DNA of 64,000 nt from Lewinellaceae bacterium (lineage in GTDB: Bacteria; Bacteroidota; Bacteroidia; Chitinophagales; Saprospiraceae): positions 1 through 64,000 of the forward strand of contig JACJYA010000025.1 of NCBI GenBank assembly GCA_020636315.1, written 5' to 3'. Numbering within the stretch: position 1 is the first letter of the stretch; the number at the start of each line of letters is the position of its first letter. The notes under the pieces are model-generated. The model worked only from the letters and a program-made list of their open reading frames with translations, made no database searches and had not been told where the DNA came from. The translations under genes were made by a program, and so were the position numbers. Shown one piece after another: positions 26,255-35,705 of the stretch.

Positions 26255-28135
26255 TTATCCCTCCCGGACGATAAATACCGGTATGTTCACATTGTGGCGT
26301 ACGGAATCCACAGTCGTCCCGAAGATGAGGTCTTTAAAGAAGCGGTGTCCGTGCGCGCCCAGGACGAGCAGTCCGGCGCCGAATTCATTTACTGCCCTCG
26401 GAATGCTCCTCTTCGGGTTGCCGAACCCCAGAAAGGTTTCCACCTTAATACCCCGGCCGGCCAGTTCTCTGGCATAGTATTGCAGGCGTTCGGCATCGTC
26501 GCCGGCCTCTTTGTCACGGATCTCGTCTCCCAGAAGGAGAGCGCCGGCCGATTCTACAACATGAATAAGCAGGTAGGTGGTTTCAGGTGTCCCCAAAGAT
26601 AGAGCATATTGCAGGGTTTGTTCGTCGATATCGCTGAAATCAATGGCGACGGCGATCTTTTTAAATTGTTTTGGGGGGGGAAACGATATGACGCCGGGGC
26701 TGGAGTGCAACCGGGTTCTCGGTTCCTGGAGGAATGACTGCACCAAGGGAGCGAGGGCGACGTAAAGCAATAGGGCGCCTGCTCCCAGTGCAACAGGCAC
26801 AATAGTTAACCATAGCATTATCGGAGACCTGGAAGTTGTGATCCAGGAGGATATTTCATCGATGGCCAGTTTGACGTTCAACCCCACGATGATAAGCGCG
26901 GCCAGCCAGGAGAGGATCTTTATGGCCGGCCCGATGGCCAGTTTGCCCATCCTTCGCCGGTCACTGACAAAATGGATCAGAGGAATAATGGCGAAGCCAA
27001 GCTGGAGGCTGAGAATGACCTGGCTGAGTATGAGCAGTTCGCCGGTTACCTGTTCTCCGAGTATTACGATGGCAACAACGGCTGGGATGATGGCCAGCGT
27101 GCGGGTGATGAGGCGCCGGATCCAGGGATGGATGCGCAGGTTGAGGTATCCTTCCATGACTACCTGCCCGGCCAGAGTGCCGGTGAGTGTCGAACTCTGG
27201 CCGGCAGCGATCAGAGCGACGGCAAAAAAGATGGGGGCGAGTTTCGACCCCAGCAGAGGCTGCAGAAACCGGTGCGCATCCTGAATTTCCGAAACCTCAT
27301 ACATGCCAGCCCTGTAAAAAGTGGCGGCAGCCAGGATCAGAATAGCGGCATTGACAAAAAAAGCCATGTTGAGGGCAATGGCCGAATCAATGAAGTTGAA
27401 CCGCAGTGCTCCTTTTATTGCCGACAGGCCGGGGTCAAACTTCCGGGATTGAACCAGTGAGGAATGCAGGTAAAGGTTGTGGGGCATGACGGTGGCTCCA
27501 ATGATCCCGATGGCGATGTACAGAGCCGATTCATCGGGAATACGTGGGATGAACCCTGCCGCCAGTGGCCCTATCTGCGGTTGGGCGAAGAACATTTCCA
27601 CCAGGAAGGCCAGTCCGATAATGCCTATGAGCCCCACGATGAAGGCCTCCATAATGCGCATGCCCCGGTGAATGAGAAGCAGGAGGATAATAGTGTCCAG
27701 AAAAGTGAGCAATACCCCATACAGCAACGGCAGCCCGAAAAGCAGCTGAAGCCCGATAGCCATCCCCAGCACCTCCGCCAGGTCGGTGGCTGCGATCGCA
27801 ATTTCTGCCAACAGGTAAAGCACCATATTGGTGGCGCGGCCGTAAGTTTCTTTTGAGGCCTGCGCCAGGTCGCGCCCGCTTACTATCCCCAGGCGGGAGC
27901 TGAGGCTTTGCAACAGCAGGGCCATGAGGTTGGACATGAGCAGCACCCAGATCAGCGCATAGCCGTAGCGGCTGCCCCCGGCGATATCGGTGGCCCAGTT
28001 ACCCGGGTCCATATAGCCTACGCTGATCAGATAGGCAGGGCCCATGAAAGCGAAGAGTTTCCGGAAGAAACCCTTCTTTCGGGTTTCTACACTGGCGTTT
28101 ACTTCTTCAAGAGACCGTGGAATGGGGGTAGCCAT
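26255..28135 (-). CDS. mntH: Nramp metal transporter fused to a universal stress protein domain
   Basis: 626 residues. Residues 1 to about 450 form an Nramp carrier with both metal-site motifs: DPGN in helix 1 (VGYMDPGNWATDIAGG) and MPHN in helix 6 (GATVMPHNLYLHSSL). Residues ~478-626 form a USP domain (IAVAIDFSDIDEQTLQYAL; LLVLGAHGHRFFKDLIFG). It should import Mn2+ or Fe2+ with protons. The USP tail may sense nucleotides, and its G-2x-G-9x-G pattern is at least partly present. An ECF sigma factor gene lies 40 bp upstream on the same strand, so co-transcription is likely. Confidence 0.93.
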   Translation of the reverse strand: MATPIPRSLEEVNASVETRKKGFFRKLFAFMGPAYLISVGYMDPGNWATDIAGGSRYGYALIWVLLMSNLMALLLQSLSSRLGIVSGRDLAQASKETYGRATNMVLYLLAEIAIAATDLAEVLGMAIGLQLLFGLPLLYGVLLTFLDTIILLLLIHRGMRIMEAFIVGLIGIIGLAFLVEMFFAQPQIGPLAAGFIPRIPDESALYIAIGIIGATVMPHNLYLHSSLVQSRKFDPGLSAIKGALRFNFIDSAIALNMAFFVNAAILILAAATFYRAGMYEVSEIQDAHRFLQPLLGSKLAPIFFAVALIAAGQSSTLTGTLAGQVVMEGYLNLRIHPWIRRLITRTLAIIPAVVAIVILGEQVTGELLILSQVILSLQLGFAIIPLIHFVSDRRRMGKLAIGPAIKILSWLAALIIVGLNVKLAIDEISSWITTSRSPIMLWLTIVPVALGAGALLLYVALAPLVQSFLQEPRTRLHSSPGVISFPPPKQFKKIAVAIDFSDIDEQTLQYALSLGTPETTYLLIHVVESAGALLLGDEIRDKEAGDDAERLQYYARELAGRGIKVETFLGFGNPKRSIPRAVNEFGAGLLVLGAHGHRFFKDLIFGTTVDSVRHNVNIPVFIVREG

Positions 28136-28175
28136 TTTGGGGTTTTGATATAAAGGTTTACTATTTTTCTTTTGT

Positions 28176-28769
28176 TCAGGCTACCTGTTGCCTTCCGGAA
28201 GCTGCAATGCGTTCGGCCCTGGCCTGTATGCGTTTTCTTGCGCGGGCCAGCCGCATCTTTACCGCACTTTCGGAGAGGCCGTAACGGGCCTGCAACTCAG
28301 TGATCGGGAGCCCTTCCAGATATTTTTCCTTCAGCAGGGCCCGGCAGCCTTCATCTGCCTCTGCCAGAGCAGTTTGCATTGCATTCAGCAGTTGCTCCTT
28401 TTCCTGAGCAGGGCTGGGTATGAAAGGGTTGCTATTGATTTCGGAATAGCCTGTTGCAGTGTTGGCCAGCATTCTGTCGCACGCCCGGCCTTTGAGAAAG
28501 TCAATGCATTCGTTGCGAACGATCCGGAAGAGCCAGCCGGCGAACAGTTCGGTATTCCTCAACTGGCTGATCCGTTCTGCCGTGCGAAGAAAAGCCTCCT
28601 GGGCAATATCCATCGCGCCTTCCCGGTCGTGGGTAAAGCGGATGCAATAGGCAAAGACGTTCTCAAAATAACGCCGGTACAATTCTCCGAAATACTGTCC
28701 GTTGTGGGTGCGTTGATAAGCGCCTGCAAGCTGGGCCTCGGTCATTTGGGAAAGATCAGAAGCTACCAT
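28176..28769 (-). CDS. ECF-family RNA polymerase sigma factor
   Basis: 197 residues from ATG 28769; the longer frame upstream lacks sigma-like sequence. Region 2 contains DREGAMDIAQEAFLRTAERI and AGWLFRIVRNECIDFLKGR. Region 4 contains YLEGLPITELQARYGLSESA, then VKMRLARARKRI, a standard helix-turn-helix for the -35 element. The linker between is short. No anti-sigma gene is adjacent; the next gene is the Nramp-USP transporter, suggesting control by, or a role in, metal or stress response. That link is inference. Confidence 0.93.
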   Translation of the reverse strand: MVASDLSQMTEAQLAGAYQRTHNGQYFGELYRRYFENVFAYCIRFTHDREGAMDIAQEAFLRTAERISQLRNTELFAGWLFRIVRNECIDFLKGRACDRMLANTATGYSEINSNPFIPSPAQEKEQLLNAMQTALAEADEGCRALLKEKYLEGLPITELQARYGLSESAVKMRLARARKRIQARAERIAASGRQQVA

Positions 28770-28939
28770 TGTTCTATGTTTTTGTTTTCGACAAAATTTA
28801 CAGATGAAGGTAAAGCTCCCGGACACTTCGCGAAGGAATAATCGGTGAGGCCGTGAAATGTATCGTTGAAGGAGGATGAGAGGCCGGTGAAAGGGTAGGA
28901 GAGGAGTGGGGGGGTGAGGCATTGCGGTTTTGAGGTATT

Positions 28940-29000
28940 GTGGTTAACCCGCTGGTTTCCAGAAACCCAGGAACCCAGAAACTATGAACAGTCCCATGGC
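28940..29000 (+). repeat. Dispersed-element fragment
   Basis: Contains TTAACCCGCTGGTTTCCAG and AGAAACTATGAACAGTCCCA, the two best-conserved blocks of the dispersed element, with the region between them shortened. Both terminal repeats are missing. Confidence 0.65.
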
Positions 29001-29037
29001 GCCACCCAGAAACCCAGAAACCCAAAACCCACCAGCC
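29001..29037 (-). repeat. GGGTTTCT tract behind the hybrid kinase
   Basis: On the coding strand the kinase stop is followed by GGAGTGAGGCTGGTGGGTTT and then TGGGTTTCTGGGTTTCTGGG. This is a period-8 G/T tract with few C, which runs into the dispersed-element fragment. Confidence 0.65.
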
Positions 29038-31251
29038 TCACTCCTCACACAGCGGAAGCACTTCTTCTCTGATCTTTCGCAGTGCTTTCTCCGTTATCCG
29101 GCTGATTTTTTCCAAAAGTAAGGGCAAGTTTTCTCCGTCGGGGGCATCCCCCCTGGCCGCCAGTTCCAGTTGGCTGAGCAACTGGCCGAGTGGGGCTTCC
29201 ATCCCCATATAGGCCGCAGTGCTTTTCATGCTGTGAGCAGTAGTTGCCAGGTTGGAAAGATCCTGCTTGTGGAAGGAAGCATGGAGTTTTTCAAGTTCCA
29301 GAGGAGCCTGAGACAGAAAAATTCCGGCCAGTTCGGCCAGGGCGGCTTTGCTTCCGCCCGCCACTTCCATGAGGTAGTCGTAATCAATTTCAAGTACGGG
29401 TTCTTCCTGCAATGCTTCGGGGGGAGGGGCCGGCTGGCGGGGGGCTTGTTGTTGAATGGCCCGCAGCAGGTCCTGTTCGCGGATGGGTTTGCTGAGGTAG
29501 TCATTCATACCAGCGGACAGGCATTTTTCCCGTTCGCCGGGCATGGCGTGAGCGGTCATGGCAATGATGGGAATGTTAAACCCGAGCTTGCGGATCTCCC
29601 GGGAGGCCGAGTATCCATCCATGACGGGCATCTGCAGGTCCATCAGGACCAGGCCGAAGGATTTTTCTTTTAGCAGGTTGATGGCCTCAAGGCCATTGCC
29701 GGCAATAGTAAATTCCACCCCCATGCGGCCGAGCATCAAGCCGGCTATGTGCTGGTTCATGGGGTTGTCTTCGGCCACCAGTATCTTCAGGCCTTCGGGG
29801 AGGGGCGGAGAGGAAGCGTTTTGCATTTCAGTTATCCGGGAAGGTACCGGCCCTTCCCCCTCAGCGAGAGTTCGGTAGGGCAGCTCCAGGTAGAAGGTGG
29901 AGCCCTGGTTTTCGCGGCTGCGCACATAAATGTGGCCTCCCTGTAACTCCGCCAGCTTACTGACGATAGACAGGCCCAGGCCTGCTCCTCCGTATTTACG
30001 GGTGGTGTCGGTGGCTGCCTGTTCAAAGCGTTCGAAGATGGTTTCCAGTTTTTCTCTGGGAATGCCAATGCCGGAGTCCTGAACCTTAAAACTGAGCCAG
30101 GCCACCTGTTCTTCTTCCCGGATATTCTTCACCCATAGATCGATGCCGCCCCGGCTGGTGAATTTTATGCCGTTGCTGATCAGGTTGCCCAGCATCTGGG
30201 TCAGCCGGGTAGGGTCGCCGACTACAACATCGGGAACATCCTGCAAGGGGTGGATTTTCAGCCAGAGGCCTTTTCTGGCGGCCTGATGGCGGAACATCTG
30301 CCCGATGGAATGCAGCAGGGGCCCGAGCTGGAAAGGAATGGCCTCAAAACGGACCATGCCGGCTTCCAGCTTTGAAAGGTCGAGAATATCATTGACGATG
30401 GCAAGCAGAGCGTTTCCCGCCGTTTCTATCCCCTGGGCAAATTCCTGCTGGCCGGGTTTCAGGGGGGTGCTGGCCAGCATGCTGGAATAACCGAGGATGG
30501 CGTTGAGCGGGGTGCGGATCTCATGGCTCATGTTTGCCAGGAATTGCTCTTTGGTACGGGCTGCGCTCTCCGCTGCTTCCAGTGCGTGGTTGAGCGACTC
30601 TTCGGCCTTTCGGTCCCTTTTGACACCTCTGAAAACGGCAAAAACGGCAAGAATTATGACGACGGAAAAGATCAGGGAAATGAAAAAGTTGAACCACTGG
30701 TCCCGGCGGTCATGGGCCTGCCCTTTGAGGTGGAGCTGGTGGATGTCGGCAGCCTTTTTATCCAGTAAATCAGACCGGATGCGGTTAAATTCATCGGCCC
30801 GGCCGGTATCCGTATTCCGGGCCGGCCGGGCGCCCTGCCATTGGGCGATCTGAAGGCCGGCCTGCTCGAGATGGTGTTGGACAAAAAGTTCGAGGCTGTC
30901 CCGGTTGGTGTCATCTGCAGGCAGCATGCTACTGAGCTGTCCGGTTTTTTCCTGAAGGTGCAGAATGTGGTTTTCGATATCGGGTAGCAACACCGAATCG
31001 GCGGCAGTCCGAAGTTTCGCAAGAGAGAGGTTGAGCTTTGCCGTTTCGTCCTCCACGGCGTTGATGGCCTCCGAGAGGCGGAGATATTCTTCAACGACCT
31101 GCCTGGCCTGTTCCTTGTTTTCCAGTGTTCGGCGATAGTGAGAACGATACAGGAAGATCAGCGCCAGCCCGATGGCCATAAAGAGGATGGCCTGGAGTTC
31201 TATGTTCCATTTCCGAGGGGTTTGCAAAAGCGCTTTGAGGGCCTCTTTCAT
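29038..31251 (-). CDS. Hybrid sensor histidine kinase (HisKA-HATPase-REC-HPt)
   Basis: 737 residues. Membrane helices at about 19-36 and 187-208 enclose a helical periplasmic sensor of about 150 residues. His243 in SHEIRTP is the autophosphorylation site, followed by an ATPase domain with NGIKF (N-box) and DSGIGI (G1). The REC domain has Asp538 in LVLMDLQMPVMDG. The HPt domain has His673 in AHSMKSTAAYMG. A complete phosphorelay is thus on one chain. The output regulator is probably the LytTR protein whose stop is 12 bases upstream. Ligand unknown. Confidence 0.94.
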   Translation of the reverse strand: MKEALKALLQTPRKWNIELQAILFMAIGLALIFLYRSHYRRTLENKEQARQVVEEYLRLSEAINAVEDETAKLNLSLAKLRTAADSVLLPDIENHILHLQEKTGQLSSMLPADDTNRDSLELFVQHHLEQAGLQIAQWQGARPARNTDTGRADEFNRIRSDLLDKKAADIHQLHLKGQAHDRRDQWFNFFISLIFSVVIILAVFAVFRGVKRDRKAEESLNHALEAAESAARTKEQFLANMSHEIRTPLNAILGYSSMLASTPLKPGQQEFAQGIETAGNALLAIVNDILDLSKLEAGMVRFEAIPFQLGPLLHSIGQMFRHQAARKGLWLKIHPLQDVPDVVVGDPTRLTQMLGNLISNGIKFTSRGGIDLWVKNIREEEQVAWLSFKVQDSGIGIPREKLETIFERFEQAATDTTRKYGGAGLGLSIVSKLAELQGGHIYVRSRENQGSTFYLELPYRTLAEGEGPVPSRITEMQNASSPPLPEGLKILVAEDNPMNQHIAGLMLGRMGVEFTIAGNGLEAINLLKEKSFGLVLMDLQMPVMDGYSASREIRKLGFNIPIIAMTAHAMPGEREKCLSAGMNDYLSKPIREQDLLRAIQQQAPRQPAPPPEALQEEPVLEIDYDYLMEVAGGSKAALAELAGIFLSQAPLELEKLHASFHKQDLSNLATTAHSMKSTAAYMGMEAPLGQLLSQLELAARGDAPDGENLPLLLEKISRITEKALRKIREEVLPLCEE

Positions 31252-31263
31252 GGCGGCTTGGTA

Positions 31264-31956
31264 TCAGATGAGGTTGATTCGGCTAAGCAGTTCCTTTTTG
31301 ACTTTTTCGCTTAATGGGATCACCTCATTTTGGATGACGATCATGTTGTCGGCGATGCTGTCGATCTTATCCTGGGCGACGATGTAAGAGCGGTGGCAGC
31401 GAAAGAACTGCCCATCGGGAAGTTTTTCCTGCAGGGCTTTCATGCTCATGAGGATCATGTATTTTTTTCCCGGCGTCGCAATCCGGACGTAGTCCCCCAT
31501 TGCTTCAACGAAGAGAATATCGTCAAAATCAATGCGGACCAGGGTATTGTCAACCCGGGCGAAAAGATAGTCCCGGGGCGGTTCAGCCTGGGGAACCCTG
31601 CTTTTCTCATCCATTCTGCTAACCGCCTGCAGCAGCCGTGCCAGAGTGACAGGTTTAACGATATAATCGAGCACTTTCAGGCTGAAGGCCTCCACGGCAT
31701 AATCCGCTTTGGAAGTGATCAGGATGACTTCCGGCAGGCGGCTAAGGCTTTTGAGCAATTCGAGCCCGCTCATTTCGGGCATTTCTACATCGAGCAGAAG
31801 CAGGTCGGCAGGGTTGTTTTGCAGGTACTGAAAGGCTTCGGCAGCGCTGTTGCATTCCTGCACCAGTTCCAGTTCCGGAACCTGCCGGGCCAGGTGGCGC
31901 AGGGCAGTTCTTGCCATGGGGTTATCATCCACAATTATACACTTCTTGACGCTCAT
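31264..31956 (-). CDS. LytTR-family response regulator
   Basis: 230 residues. The N-terminal receiver has acidic DD at residues 10-11, phospho-acceptor Asp56 in LLLLDVEMPEMSG and Lys in DYIVKPV. The C-terminal LytTR DNA-binding domain is recognised by FCRCHRSYIV-type sequence (FFRCHRSYIVAQDKI) and LSEKVKKELL. It is a transcription regulator. Transcribed ahead of the hybrid kinase with a 12-base gap, so one operon. Kinases with REC and HPt domains usually pass phosphate to a separate regulator, which fits this pair. Confidence 0.94.
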   Translation of the reverse strand: MSVKKCIIVDDNPMARTALRHLARQVPELELVQECNSAAEAFQYLQNNPADLLLLDVEMPEMSGLELLKSLSRLPEVILITSKADYAVEAFSLKVLDYIVKPVTLARLLQAVSRMDEKSRVPQAEPPRDYLFARVDNTLVRIDFDDILFVEAMGDYVRIATPGKKYMILMSMKALQEKLPDGQFFRCHRSYIVAQDKIDSIADNMIVIQNEVIPLSEKVKKELLSRINLI

Positions 31957-32158
31957 CCCAATTTGTCGGTTAGTGATAGCAGTCGAAATTACGAAAAAAA
32001 AGGAAGGGTTGCAGAGCAGCCCATAGACTAATGAACGATTTTTTAACGGAAAAGTGACCCTGGTTTCACTTTGGGTCTTTACGGCAAATACCGCGTTGGG
32101 GGTTTATTCAGCTCCCTTACAGCCTTTGATTTTTGCCGGGCTGGTTTCAACTGACAAT

Positions 32159-33025
32159 ATGCGTATGAAAACTTCATCGTTCGAGGTATCAGGCGGCAGG
32201 GTGGTGGCTTACAACCTTTATGGTGAGGAGGCACACTTCCCGGTGGTGTTCTTTCACGGGATGGGGGGGTCGCGCAACAGTATCGCCATCGATGAGGGCT
32301 GGCTGAGGCAAAAGCAATGGTCGGTTGTCAGTTTCGACCGCCCTGGTGTAGGTTGTTCCGGGGCTTTGCCCTCCTATACTCTGGAGCAGGTAGCTGCCGA
32401 CGCTGCTGCGCTGATAGCCCATCTGGGCCACAAGCAATGCGCAGCTTACGGGTGGTCGGCCGGAGGAGCTTTCGCCATGGCATTTGCCGTTGGCTTTCCG
32501 GAAATGGTGGATTTTCTGGCCCTTGCCGGAACGGCGGTGCCGGCCGGAGACGGTAAACATCGTTGGTGGCCTGCCGACAGAATGCAGTGGCTGGCGTTTA
32601 CCAGTTGCCGGCTGCCGTTGCTGGCAAGGCTCTGCTTTCGCCTGGCTGCCAGGCGTTATTCCCGAAATCCGGAATCCGCTCTGGAAAGGGTGGTTAACCG
32701 GATGAGCCCTTCCGACCGGCAGCTGATGCAGTTACCGGCGGTGAAGGCCCTCTTTCGCCGGGCTTCGGATGATGCCTGGAGCAGGGGGGGGCATGGCCCT
32801 TTTTGCGATGCCCGCGCCATCGGGCGCCGGCTTTCCGGATGCCTGGATGACGTTCGGATGCCGGTCCATCTGTGGTCGGGTGAAGAGGATTCCGTTTCCC
32901 CTGTCGGCAGGGCCCAAAAACTGAGTGGCCACTTTTCCAAAGCAACTGTACACCAGGTAAAAGCGGCCGGCCACCTGCTCTATCTTCAGAATATCAAACA
33001 AATACTGGAGGTCTCACTGTGGTAA
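32159..33025 (+). CDS. Alpha/beta-hydrolase fold protein
   Basis: 288 residues from ATG 32159; a second ATG at 32165 is equally plausible, and the open frame further upstream lacks similarity. The oxyanion segment FFHGMGGSRNS precedes nucleophile elbow GWSAGG. The acid is in WSGEEDSVSP and the histidine in AAGHLLYLQN. The serine-histidine-aspartate triad is therefore complete. A cytoplasmic esterase, haloalkane-dehalogenase-like or lipase-like enzyme; the substrate cannot be inferred. The 5' side is divergent from the LytTR gene. Confidence 0.88.
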   Translation: MRMKTSSFEVSGGRVVAYNLYGEEAHFPVVFFHGMGGSRNSIAIDEGWLRQKQWSVVSFDRPGVGCSGALPSYTLEQVAADAAALIAHLGHKQCAAYGWSAGGAFAMAFAVGFPEMVDFLALAGTAVPAGDGKHRWWPADRMQWLAFTSCRLPLLARLCFRLAARRYSRNPESALERVVNRMSPSDRQLMQLPAVKALFRRASDDAWSRGGHGPFCDARAIGRRLSGCLDDVRMPVHLWSGEEDSVSPVGRAQKLSGHFSKATVHQVKAAGHLLYLQNIKQILEVSLW

Positions 33026-33123
33026 AATTTTTTTGAAGAATTTTTGTGGCCTGGCGCCGGGCTCCGGTCTTTATTACAGAATTGCGATTCACAAGTTCTT
33101 AATCCACTTAAACTAAAATTGCT

Positions 33124-33699
33124 ATGAAAAAGCACATCGTTTTATTTGCCCTGCTGCTATTGGCCGCCGGGGCCGCTTCGGCTCAGGACGAGCTCTTTGA
33201 AGCCAAACTTACCAAAGAGAAAGTGCCTGCTGTAGTGCTTGCTTCAGTGGAAAAAGACTTTCCCGATGCTATCATCACAGAGTACAACGCCTTGCCGGTA
33301 ACCATCCTGGAAGAAGGGTGGGTGATCACCAAGGACAAGCCAATGGACGGAAAGTACGATACGTATTACCTGACCATTAAAGGAAAGAACTTTGATGGCA
33401 AGGCTACTTATAACGCTAATGGTGAACTGGTCTCTGCTCAGGAGTATGCCAAAGATATCCCGTTGCCTCTTAATGTGGAACGGGCTATCGGCAAGCGGTA
33501 TCCGGGTTGGGGTATAAGCAAAGACCACATGTCCTCAACCTTTTATAAAGGCGACAGGAAGAAAACCTATTACCACGTCAAACTGTCGAAAGGCCCCGAA
33601 TACGTAACAGTCGTTTTCGACGGCCATGGCAATGAGGTCAAACAAGGAAGGCTCCACGGCAAGGAAAAAGGCCGGGAGATGAACCGGGATGAGGGATAA
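33124..33699 (+). CDS. Secreted PepSY-like protein
   Basis: 191 residues with signal peptide MKKHIVLFALLLLAAGAASA and a likely cut before QDELF. The mature part has two related beta-alpha modules, with VPAVVLASVEKDFPDAIITE and then PLNVERAIGKRYPGWGI. This is the putative beta-lactamase-inhibitor-like PepSY_like fold (PF11396) common in Bacteroidota. Periplasmic. The C-terminus is basic and of low complexity (GKEKGREMNRDEG). Function unknown. Confidence 0.8.
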   Translation: MKKHIVLFALLLLAAGAASAQDELFEAKLTKEKVPAVVLASVEKDFPDAIITEYNALPVTILEEGWVITKDKPMDGKYDTYYLTIKGKNFDGKATYNANGELVSAQEYAKDIPLPLNVERAIGKRYPGWGISKDHMSSTFYKGDRKKTYYHVKLSKGPEYVTVVFDGHGNEVKQGRLHGKEKGREMNRDEG

Positions 33700-33744
33700 G
33701 CCAGGTTGAGGTTGGGGTTGAGGCAAAGGTTGGGGTTGAGGGAC
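33697..33744 (+). repeat. GGTTGAGG tract fused to a stop codon
   Basis: The stop codon TAA is followed by GCCAGGTTGAGGTTGGGGTT and GAGGCAAAGGTTGGGGTTGA. G-runs recur every 6-8 bases and C is nearly absent. Confidence 0.65.
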
Positions 33745-33848
33745 TGTTTCTGGTTTTTCACCCTGCTGAGGAACGAAGACGGGCTGAGTTCCTGGTTGTC
33801 TGGAAACCAGTGGGTTAGCGTAACGCGGGAACACTTAATTGAACTATC
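33745..33848 (-). repeat. Dispersed element, one terminal repeat intact
   Basis: Reading on the minus strand it starts with GATAGTTCAATTAAGTGT, then GCGTTACGCTAACCCACTGG. The 12-bp terminal repeat and the first 40 bases match the complete copy at 57780. The other end has no terminal repeat. Confidence 0.75.
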
Positions 33849-33991
33849 CCGCCAACGAAGCAATACGGATAAAATATTCCTTTCCCCGGGCGTTCTTCGG
33901 ACTCAGCCTTAACCTCAAACCTCACGTTAATTAGATTTTTTGAAAATCAATGAGGCCCGTGCTCCCGATGGCTCTATAAAATTATCGCGCT

Positions 33992-34441
33992 ATGAAAAAG
34001 ACAATTTTTGCAATAACCATCGCTATGCTTGGTTTCGCCTCCTGTGACCAGGCGCCTGCTCCTTCGGACCAGGCAATATTGCGAACCAAAGAAAATACGA
34101 CGGTATTCGAAGATGAGGCTGTTACTGACGCCAACCGGTCGGTACAGGCCTTTGGCGAGGCTATGGAAGCCTTTGACAGAGGAGACAAGGAGGCTGTCGC
34201 CCGCCACTTGCAGACGGGGGTCGATGCGTTGGTCAACGAAGGCAAAAGCCTGAACGGCGAGGTCAAAACCCGCCTGGAACGGGCAATCAAACGGCTTGAA
34301 CGGCTTCAGGCAGATTTCCGGGAAGGAAAGATAGCTACTGCCGATGACCTTCTGAACGCCATCTCCGAGGCGGAAAAAGACGTGCCTCACAAGTTGATAT
34401 CGGGTTATACAGAGGAAGAGGTGGAACCCGAAAATGAATGA
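33992..34441 (+). CDS. Small helical lipoprotein
   Basis: 149 residues. MKKTIFAITIAMLGFASC is a lipoprotein signal with lipobox GFASC, so Cys18 is the lipid anchor. The mature part is charged and helical, with repeated patterns around VTDANRSVQAFGEAMEAFDR and LERAIKRLERLQ. Possibly a periplasmic helical bundle. Family not recognised. It is followed 61 bases later by the MoxR-type ATPase, possibly on one transcript. Confidence 0.75.
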   Translation: MKKTIFAITIAMLGFASCDQAPAPSDQAILRTKENTTVFEDEAVTDANRSVQAFGEAMEAFDRGDKEAVARHLQTGVDALVNEGKSLNGEVKTRLERAIKRLERLQADFREGKIATADDLLNAISEAEKDVPHKLISGYTEEEVEPENE

Positions 34442-34502
34442 TGCCTGTTGTTGAGCCGGCCTTTGCCCGGAAAATCCTAACTTGGGGGCAAAGAATAAAA
34501 AA

Positions 34503-35627
34503 ATGGCTAAACAGGCTCAATACGATTATATCTACTATGGCACCCGATGCAAGGCCGGTGAGGTGGTTGCCTTTGTCCGGCACGTCCTGCAGGCCAACAT
34601 GCGCGCCGAAGCCCGCGGACAGCGCAAGACGCCCATCTGCATCTGGGGCAGGCACGGCATCGGCAAAACGGAGATCGTACAGGCGCTGGCCGAGCAGATT
34701 GGATACCGCTTTCGGTACATTGCCCCCGCTCAGTTCGAGGAAATGGGAGACCTCGTGGGTATGCCTTCCATAGAAGGGGGGCGCACAGTCTTCCGTTCTC
34801 CGGAGTGGGTTCCTCAGGAAGAAGGGCCCGGCATCCTCCTTATTGATGATGTCAACCGGGCCGATGACCGCATCCTTCGGGGGATTATGCAGCTCTTACA
34901 GAATTTCGAGCTGGTCAGCTGGAAGCTTCCGCCCAAATGGCAGATCATTCTCACTGCCAACCCCGACGGAGGAGACTATTCGGTGACCCCGATGGATGAC
35001 GCTATGATCACCAGGATGATGCACATCACCCTGGAGTTCGACCCCCGGGAATGGGCCAAATGGGCCGAACAGAACGGCATCGATTCCCGGGGGATCGATT
35101 TTGTGCTGACCTATCCGGAGGTGGTCACCGGACTGCGCACCACGCCGCGAACTCTGGTCCAGTTTTTCGAAACCATTGCCGGGATCGATAACCTGGGCGC
35201 CAACCTGGGCCTGGTGCGCACCCTCGCCGATTCCTGCCTCGACCAGAATACTGCCGCTACCTTTATCGCTTTCGTCAATCAGGAGTTGCGCGCTCTGGTC
35301 AAACCTCAACTCATCTGCGATACCCGGGATTTTACTGCTGAGGTGGAATTGCCTCTGCGGAAAATCGTTCAGAAAAAATCTCTGAGGGTAGATATTCTCG
35401 CCACCATCTGTACCCGCCTTTCCAACTATCTAACCCTTACCGAGCGGCCTTTGGATGGCCGGCAATTGCAGAACGTCATCGATTTTATTAAGCTGGACTT
35501 TCTGCCCAATGACCTCCGGCTCACACTGGCCCAGGACCTGGCCGATCCGGATAAACCCAACAATTCCAACCTGCTGCCTATTATGGAAGACCCTGAAATC
35601 GGGAAGATCCTGCTGGAGGGGATGTAG
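34503..35627 (+). CDS. MoxR-type AAA+ ATPase
   Basis: 374 residues from ATG 34503. Walker A GRHGIGKT at residues 49-56; Walker B ILLIDDVNRADDRI at about 109-122; sensor 1 region IILTANPDGGDY; and arginine-containing DDAMITRMMHI. The small alpha-helical lid follows. MoxR ATPases remodel partner proteins in complex assembly and usually work with a VWA-domain protein. The VWA/metallopeptidase gene at 119-1366 is a good candidate partner but sits 33 kb away. Cytoplasmic. Confidence 0.9.
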   Translation: MAKQAQYDYIYYGTRCKAGEVVAFVRHVLQANMRAEARGQRKTPICIWGRHGIGKTEIVQALAEQIGYRFRYIAPAQFEEMGDLVGMPSIEGGRTVFRSPEWVPQEEGPGILLIDDVNRADDRILRGIMQLLQNFELVSWKLPPKWQIILTANPDGGDYSVTPMDDAMITRMMHITLEFDPREWAKWAEQNGIDSRGIDFVLTYPEVVTGLRTTPRTLVQFFETIAGIDNLGANLGLVRTLADSCLDQNTAATFIAFVNQELRALVKPQLICDTRDFTAEVELPLRKIVQKKSLRVDILATICTRLSNYLTLTERPLDGRQLQNVIDFIKLDFLPNDLRLTLAQDLADPDKPNNSNLLPIMEDPEIGKILLEGM

Positions 35628-35705
35628 GAAAGGCGAATAAAGGTATCTCTTTTTCAAGACAGAACCACCGGTGAAGTTTTGAGCATCTTTGTGATCAGTG
35701 AATTA

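Noticed and set aside
26245..26268. Hairpin TCCGGGA/TCCCGGA at the Nramp gene end as a terminator
   Set aside because: It overlaps the stop codon and is followed by A-rich, not T-rich, sequence on the coding strand.
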